Shown here: piece after piece, positions 60,230 through 64,000 of the stretch
How positions within the stretch are numbered: the stretch's first letter is position 1
Layout of the letters: each line of letters opens with the position of its first letter
Source: Pseudooceanicola nitratireducens
Lineage (GTDB): Bacteria > Pseudomonadota > Alphaproteobacteria > Rhodobacterales > Rhodobacteraceae
NCBI RefSeq assembly: GCF_900109195.1
Contig: NZ_FNZG01000001.1
Location: forward strand, 62,001 to 126,000
DNA: 64,000 bases
Direction: 5' to 3'
Program-made: the position numbers and the translations under genes
The notes under the pieces: generated by a model
Database searches by the model: none
What the model was told of the DNA's origin: nothing
The model's input: only the letters and a program-made list of their open reading frames with translations

Positions 60230-62503
60230 TCACCGGCGCTGACGCTTGATCTTCTTCTTGATCTTGTCGCCCTTCTTCTTGGCATGGACCAGCTTGCGCT
60301 TCGGCCCCCCGCCAGACGGCCGTCCCCGCCCGCGCCGGAACCCGCCCGGCCCGTGGCTGACGGCCTCACCATCCAGCGAAATCAGCTCCAGCATCAGCCC
60401 GCCAGTCACCGGCGCGGCCTCGGAGAGCTTGACCGTAACGCGCTGACCCGGCTGGATGATCCGCCCGGTCTTGGATCCCATCAGGGTCGAGGCCTCGCGG
60501 TCGTGATGGAAGAATTCATCGCCAAGCGACCGGATCGGCACCAGCCCGTCGGCCCCGGTTTCGTCCAGCCGAACAAAGGCCCCGAAACGCGCAACGCCGG
60601 AAATCCGGCCCGAGAACTCGTGACCGACCCGTTCCGACAGATAGGCGGCCAGGTAGCGGTCGGTGGTGTCGCGCTCGGCGGTCATCGACCGCCGCTCGGT
60701 TTCCGAGATATGCGCGCCGACGCTGTCCAGTTCCGCGATCTGATCGCCGGTCAGCCCGTCCTCGCCCCAGTGATGCGCGGCCACCAGCGACCGGTGTACG
60801 ATCAGGTCCGAATAGCGCCGGATGGGCGAGGTGAAATGCGCGTAATTCGCCAGCGCCAGGCCGAAATGGCCAAAGTTATGCGGCGCGTAATAGGCCTGGG
60901 TCATCGACCGCAGGGTCGACATGTTGATCAGTTCCGCATGATCCGTCCCGGCGGCGGAATTCAGCAGCGCGTTCAGATGCGCGGTCTTGATGACCTGCCC
61001 CTTGGCCAGATTGAACCCGGCCGCCTGGGCGGTGTCGCGCAGGCTTTCCAGTTTTTCGACCGGCGGCTCTTCGTGCACGCGGAACAGCAGGGGGGATTTC
61101 TTGGCGATCAGCGTCTCGGCGGCGGCAACATTGGCCAGCACCATGAATTCCTCGATCAGCTTGTGCGCGTCCAGCCGGTCGCGGAAGTTGACCGACAGCA
61201 CCTCTCCCTCATCCGACAGGATGATGCGGCGTTCGGGCAGGTCCAGATCCAGCGGCTGGCGTTTCTCGCGTGCCTCTTTCAGCGCGGCATAGGCGGCGTA
61301 AAGCGGACGGACCACGTCCTCCATCAGGGGGCCGACCTTGTCATTCGGCGCGCCATCCATGCCCTGCTGCACCTCTTCATAGGACAGCGACGCGGCCGAG
61401 CGCATCAGCCCGCGGTGGAAGGTATGCCCCAGCTTGACGCCGTGGGGATCCAGCCGCATCCGAACCGCGATACAGGGGCGCGGCACGCCTTCGTGCAGCG
61501 AACACAGATCGCCCGATAGCCGGTCGGGCAGCATTGGCACGACGCGGTCGGGGAAATAGGTCGAATTGCCCCGCTTGCGGGCCTCGCGGTCCAGCGCGGT
61601 GCCGGGGCGCACGTAATGCGCCACATCCGCGATCGCGACCCAAAGCACATGGCCGCCGGGGTTCTTCGGATCGTCATCCGCATGGGCATAGCAGGCGTCG
61701 TCGTGGTCGCGCGCGTCGCTTGGGTCGATGGTGACGAAGGGCATGTCGCGCATGTCCTCGCGGCCCTTCAATCCGACGGGTTTGGCGCGGTCAGCCTCGT
61801 CCATGACGTCATCGGGGAAGGCATCGGGGATGCCGTGCTGGTGGATGGCGATCAAAGACACGGCCTTGGGCGCGGTCGGATCGCCCAGACGTTCGACGAT
61901 ACGCGCGCGGGGCAGGCCCATGCGCGACTTGGGGCCGGATTGCTCGGCCTCGACCAGCTCTCCGTCCTTGGCCCCGTGGGTCGCGCCAGCTGGCACCATC
62001 CATTCCAGGTCCGAGCCCTTGTCGATCGGCACCACCCGCCCGCCTTCGGACCCGGCGCGGAAGACGCCCAGGATGCGGCGCGGGTTGTGCCCGATGCGGC
62101 GGATCAGCCGGCCTTCGTAGTCCGGCCCCTGACCCAGCAGGGTCACGCGGGCCAGGATACGGTCCCCGGCGCCAAGCGCGGGGTCGGAATTGCGCAGCAC
62201 AAGGTGCACCACCGGCTCATCACCCTCGCCCTGCCATTCCAGCGGCTTGGCGGTCAGATCGCCATTGGCGTCGGGCCCATTGACCAGCAGCACCGACACG
62301 GGCGGCAGCCGGTCGGGGTCGCGATAGGTCTTCTGGCGCTTCTCCAGATGCCCCTCGGCCTCGAGTTCGCGCAGGACGCGCTTCAGGTCGATCCGCGCAG
62401 CCCCCTTGATCCCGAAGGCCTTGGCGATGTCGCGCTTGGCCGTCAGGCCGGGGTTGTCGGCGATCCATTGCAGGATCTGATCTTTGGAGGGGATGTTGCT
62501 CAT
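60230..62503 (-). CDS. rnr: ribonuclease R
   Basis: A 757-aa 3'-5' exoribonuclease that degrades structured RNA. An N-terminal winged helix is followed by cold-shock domains, the RNB catalytic region with DPSDARDHDDACY (metal Asp residues), and an S1 domain. The C-terminal tail is Gly/Lys/Arg-rich (KLVHAKKKGDKIKKKIK), which helps unwind RNA. Length is normal. It is convergent with yaaA across the dispersed repeat. Confidence 0.96.
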   Translation of the reverse strand: MSNIPSKDQILQWIADNPGLTAKRDIAKAFGIKGAARIDLKRVLRELEAEGHLEKRQKTYRDPDRLPPVSVLLVNGPDANGDLTAKPLEWQGEGDEPVVHLVLRNSDPALGAGDRILARVTLLGQGPDYEGRLIRRIGHNPRRILGVFRAGSEGGRVVPIDKGSDLEWMVPAGATHGAKDGELVEAEQSGPKSRMGLPRARIVERLGDPTAPKAVSLIAIHQHGIPDAFPDDVMDEADRAKPVGLKGREDMRDMPFVTIDPSDARDHDDACYAHADDDPKNPGGHVLWVAIADVAHYVRPGTALDREARKRGNSTYFPDRVVPMLPDRLSGDLCSLHEGVPRPCIAVRMRLDPHGVKLGHTFHRGLMRSAASLSYEEVQQGMDGAPNDKVGPLMEDVVRPLYAAYAALKEAREKRQPLDLDLPERRIILSDEGEVLSVNFRDRLDAHKLIEEFMVLANVAAAETLIAKKSPLLFRVHEEPPVEKLESLRDTAQAAGFNLAKGQVIKTAHLNALLNSAAGTDHAELINMSTLRSMTQAYYAPHNFGHFGLALANYAHFTSPIRRYSDLIVHRSLVAAHHWGEDGLTGDQIAELDSVGAHISETERRSMTAERDTTDRYLAAYLSERVGHEFSGRISGVARFGAFVRLDETGADGLVPIRSLGDEFFHHDREASTLMGSKTGRIIQPGQRVTVKLSEAAPVTGGLMLELISLDGEAVSHGPGGFRRGRGRPSGGGPKRKLVHAKKKGDKIKKKIKRQRR

Positions 62504-62556
62504 GATTTTGCCGTAGCACGACGGGGGCGGGACGTCACATCAAAAGCAAGCGCGCG

Positions 62557-63219
62557 TCAGGGCAGATCGGCGGCGGTATCCACGTCACGCAGGGTGTCGA
62601 CCAGGGTTATGCGGTGATCGGGTAGGGTGGAGAGCGTGTCGGACAGCGCATGTTCCGTTGACCAGCGCACGCCCTGAAACTGCCCGGGAGGAGGCGGCCG
62701 CACCCCGCGCATCCCGATCAGCCAATAGCCGCCATCGGGGGCGGGGCCAAAGACGGCATCGCTGCCGCGCAGGGCCTTGAAGGCGCGGGCGATATGGGTG
62801 CGGGTGATGCCAGGGATGTCGGCGCCGATGATGCAGCATGGCACGGCCCATGAGGTCTGTTCCACCCGGCGGCTCCGCCGGGCCGCGCCCGACCCGCCCC
62901 CCCTCGGGCCGGGCGCAGCCCTATGAACATTGCTCGGGCGGTTCCGCAGCACCCGCCCCATCCGGTCGCCCAGATCCCCCGGCCCCTGCGCCACACGCGC
63001 CAGATCATGCGGAAAGACGGGCGAGGCGACGGCCCCGTCGGGCGCGACCGCCAGCACCAGATCCCATCTGGGATCCCGCAGCCGCCGCAAAAGATCGCGC
63101 AGCTGATGCCGCATCCACCAGGTCGCCGGGATCGCCCCGATATCCGTCGCCAGCCGCGTCTTGACCCGGCCGGGGCGCGGGTCCTTGACCATCACGACAA
63201 GCCGGGGCCGGGCGGGCAT
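62557..63219 (-). CDS. DUF2064 / TIGR04282-type glycosyltransferase with in-frame insertion
   Basis: A 220-aa nucleotidyl/glycosyl-transferase-fold protein. Family motifs are VMVKDPRPGRVKTRLA at the start, GDLGDRMGRV at 81-90, IIGADIPGI at 130-138 and GPAPDGGYWLIGM further on. Between GDRM and IIGAD there are about 25-30 extra residues (about 95-127), Gly/Arg/Ala-rich, encoded by a GC-rich palindromic repeat. This is unlike the normally short spacing and suggests a mobile repeat inserted in frame. The ATG overlaps the dapE stop. Whether the protein works is unknown. Confidence 0.82.
   Translation of the reverse strand: MPARPRLVVMVKDPRPGRVKTRLATDIGAIPATWWMRHQLRDLLRRLRDPRWDLVLAVAPDGAVASPVFPHDLARVAQGPGDLGDRMGRVLRNRPSNVHRAAPGPRGGGSGAARRSRRVEQTSWAVPCCIIGADIPGITRTHIARAFKALRGSDAVFGPAPDGGYWLIGMRGVRPPPPGQFQGVRWSTEHALSDTLSTLPDHRITLVDTLRDVDTAADLP
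62861..62922. repeat. GC-rich palindromic repeat inside the DUF2064 gene
   Basis: CCCGGCGG-CT-CCGCCGGG (62865-62882) is followed by GGGCCGCGCCCGACCC (62880-62895), which pairs at 14 of 16 positions with GGGCCGGGCGCAGCCC (62906-62921). I see this double-palindrome arrangement nowhere else in the window. It lies wholly within an otherwise intact reading frame. Confidence 0.72.
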
Positions 63220-64000
63220 CAGGCGAAGTAGTCGCGCAGGATGCGGGAATAGATCGCCTTGAGCTGGTGGATTTGGGCAATCTCGACCCGCTCATCCACC
63301 TGATGCATCGTCTTGCCAACAAGGCCGAATTCCACCACCGGGCAGTGATCTTTGACAAACCGCGCATCCGAGGTCCCGCCCGAGGTCGACAGCTCGGGCG
63401 TCACGCCGGTCTCGTCCTTGACCGCGCGGGCGATCAGATCCGACAGCGCACCCGGAGGGGTCACGAAGCTTTCGCCCGAAACCTTGATCCGCGTGACGAT
63501 CTTCACGCCAAAGTCTTCCGCGACCACCTCGGCCTCGGCGCGCAGCCAGTCCGACAGGCTGTCGCCGGAATGGGCGTCGGAAAACCGGATGTTGACCGCG
63601 CCCCGGCAAGCGGCGGGGATCACGTTGGTCGCCGGGTTGCCGGTGTCCATCGTCACGATCGCCAGGGTCGAGGCGTCGAAATGATCGGTGCCCTGGTCCA
63701 GCTCATGGCTGGCCAGCCGGTCCATCAGCCGCGCCAGCGCAGGTAGCGGGTTCCGGGCGCGGTGCGGATAGGCGGAATGGCCCTGCACGCCGGTGACCTC
63801 GAACCAGGCGGTCATGGACCCGCGCCGCCCGATCTTCATCATCTCGCCCATGACATTGGGGCTGGTCGGTTCGCCCACAAGGCAATCGGTCATCGCCTCG
63901 TTGTTGTCGCGCATCCAGTCCAGCAGGGCGGTGGTGCCATCGGTGGCGTCGCCCTCTTCATCGCCGGTGATTGCCAGGATCACCGCGCCGTCGGGCGGCG
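63219..64000 (-). CDS. dapE: succinyl-diaminopimelate desuccinylase, C-terminal part (5' end outside window)
   Basis: Partial M20-family zinc peptidase, at least 260 residues of the C-terminal side. The frame is open through base 64000 (PPDGAV before [12 protein letters not shown]), so the start is outside. [10 protein letters not shown] carries the catalytic Glu pair, and the lid domain and dimer strand follow ([22 protein letters not shown]). DapE releases succinate from N-succinyl-LL-diaminopimelate for lysine and cell-wall synthesis. It is coupled by ATGA to the DUF2064 gene. Confidence 0.92.
   Translation of the reverse strand, partial: PPDGAVILAITGDEEGDATDGTTALLDWMRDNNEAMTDCLVGEPTSPNVMGEMMKIGRRGSMTAWFEVTGVQGHSAYPHRARNPLPALARLMDRLASHELDQGTDHFDASTLAIVTMDTGNPATNVIPAACRGAVNIRFSDAHSGDSLSDWLRAEAEVVAEDFGVKIVTRIKVSGESFVTPPGALSDLIARAVKDETGVTPELSTSGGTSDARFVKDHCPVVEFGLVGKTMHQVDERVEIAQIHQLKAIYSRILRDYFA

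Noticed and set aside
1-64000. insertion sequences, prophage, CRISPR arrays, rRNA operons or toxin-antitoxin modules
   Set aside because: I looked for transposase, integrase, phage, Cas and repeat-spacer patterns on both strands and found none.

Overview
The window is chromosomal DNA from an alphaproteobacterium, most likely a marine Rhodobacteraceae (Roseobacter-group) member. The grounds are high GC with strong third-position GC bias, a ccoNOQP operon beside a universal stress gene and an fnrL-hemN pair with FNR boxes, the rsfS-rlmH-gpmI-envC-ctpA block, a 41-residue ribosomal protein L36, a VPLPA-type C-terminal sorting signal, and TRAP and branched-chain-type ABC transporters. I see no rRNA, CRISPR, prophage, transposase or plasmid functions. 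Both ends cut genes: an acyl-CoA ligase on the left and dapE on the right.

Layout. 1-8.2 kb (+): a complete branched-chain-type ABC importer (two ATPases, two permeases, a binding protein and two tiny ORFs between the permeases) enclosed by two AMP-forming acyl-CoA ligases, which suggests uptake and CoA activation of an organic acid. 8.3-13.5 kb: a large MscS-type channel, a secreted VPLPA-CTERM protein translationally coupled to a small four-Cys secreted protein, rpmJ, tRNA-Val(GAC) and an N-formylglutamate amidohydrolase. 13.8-20.6 kb: microaerobic respiration block with cbb3 oxidase ccoNOQP (-), usp (+), fnrL (-) and hemN (+), carrying three FNR-type boxes in the two divergent promoter regions. 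20.7-27.4 kb (-): ctpA, envC-like, gpmI, rlmH, rsfS and a second MscS channel.

28-38 kb: leuC-leuD, then a membrane protein, a secreted EEP-fold protein, a divergent epimerase/LysR pair, leuB, two tandem EamA transporters and tRNA-Pro(CGG). 38.2-46.8 kb: a catabolic-looking accessory block with MarR (-) facing DoxX, TRAP DctPQM, a zeta-type GST/maleylacetoacetate isomerase, a NIT-domain chemoreceptor and an MFS carrier; two matching palindromes in the MarR/DoxX gap are the likely operator. 46.8-52.8 kb: trhO, an FMN reductase, pncA-pncB (NAD salvage), an M48 lipoprotein protease, arfB and the queuosine-precursor transporter yhhQ. 52.8-64 kb: a phytase-like esterase, mepA, a UMF1-type MFS, a thioesterase, yggT, recQ, yaaA, rnr, a DUF2064 protein and dapE.

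Least explained points: (1) a terminated, rod-like foldable RNA on the minus strand at about 51.92-52.11 kb between yhhQ and arfB, containing an 18-codon ORF with a near-perfect Shine-Dalgarno; (2) a three-copy intergenic element (13.65, 24.88 and 60.13 kb) always placed in the same polarity at the 3' end of a gene; (3) a GC-rich palindromic repeat apparently inserted in frame into the DUF2064 gene at 62.86-62.92 kb; (4) a perfect 8-bp hairpin burying the Shine-Dalgarno of the large MscS gene; (5) a 28-codon ORF and promoter-like sequence ahead of leuC.
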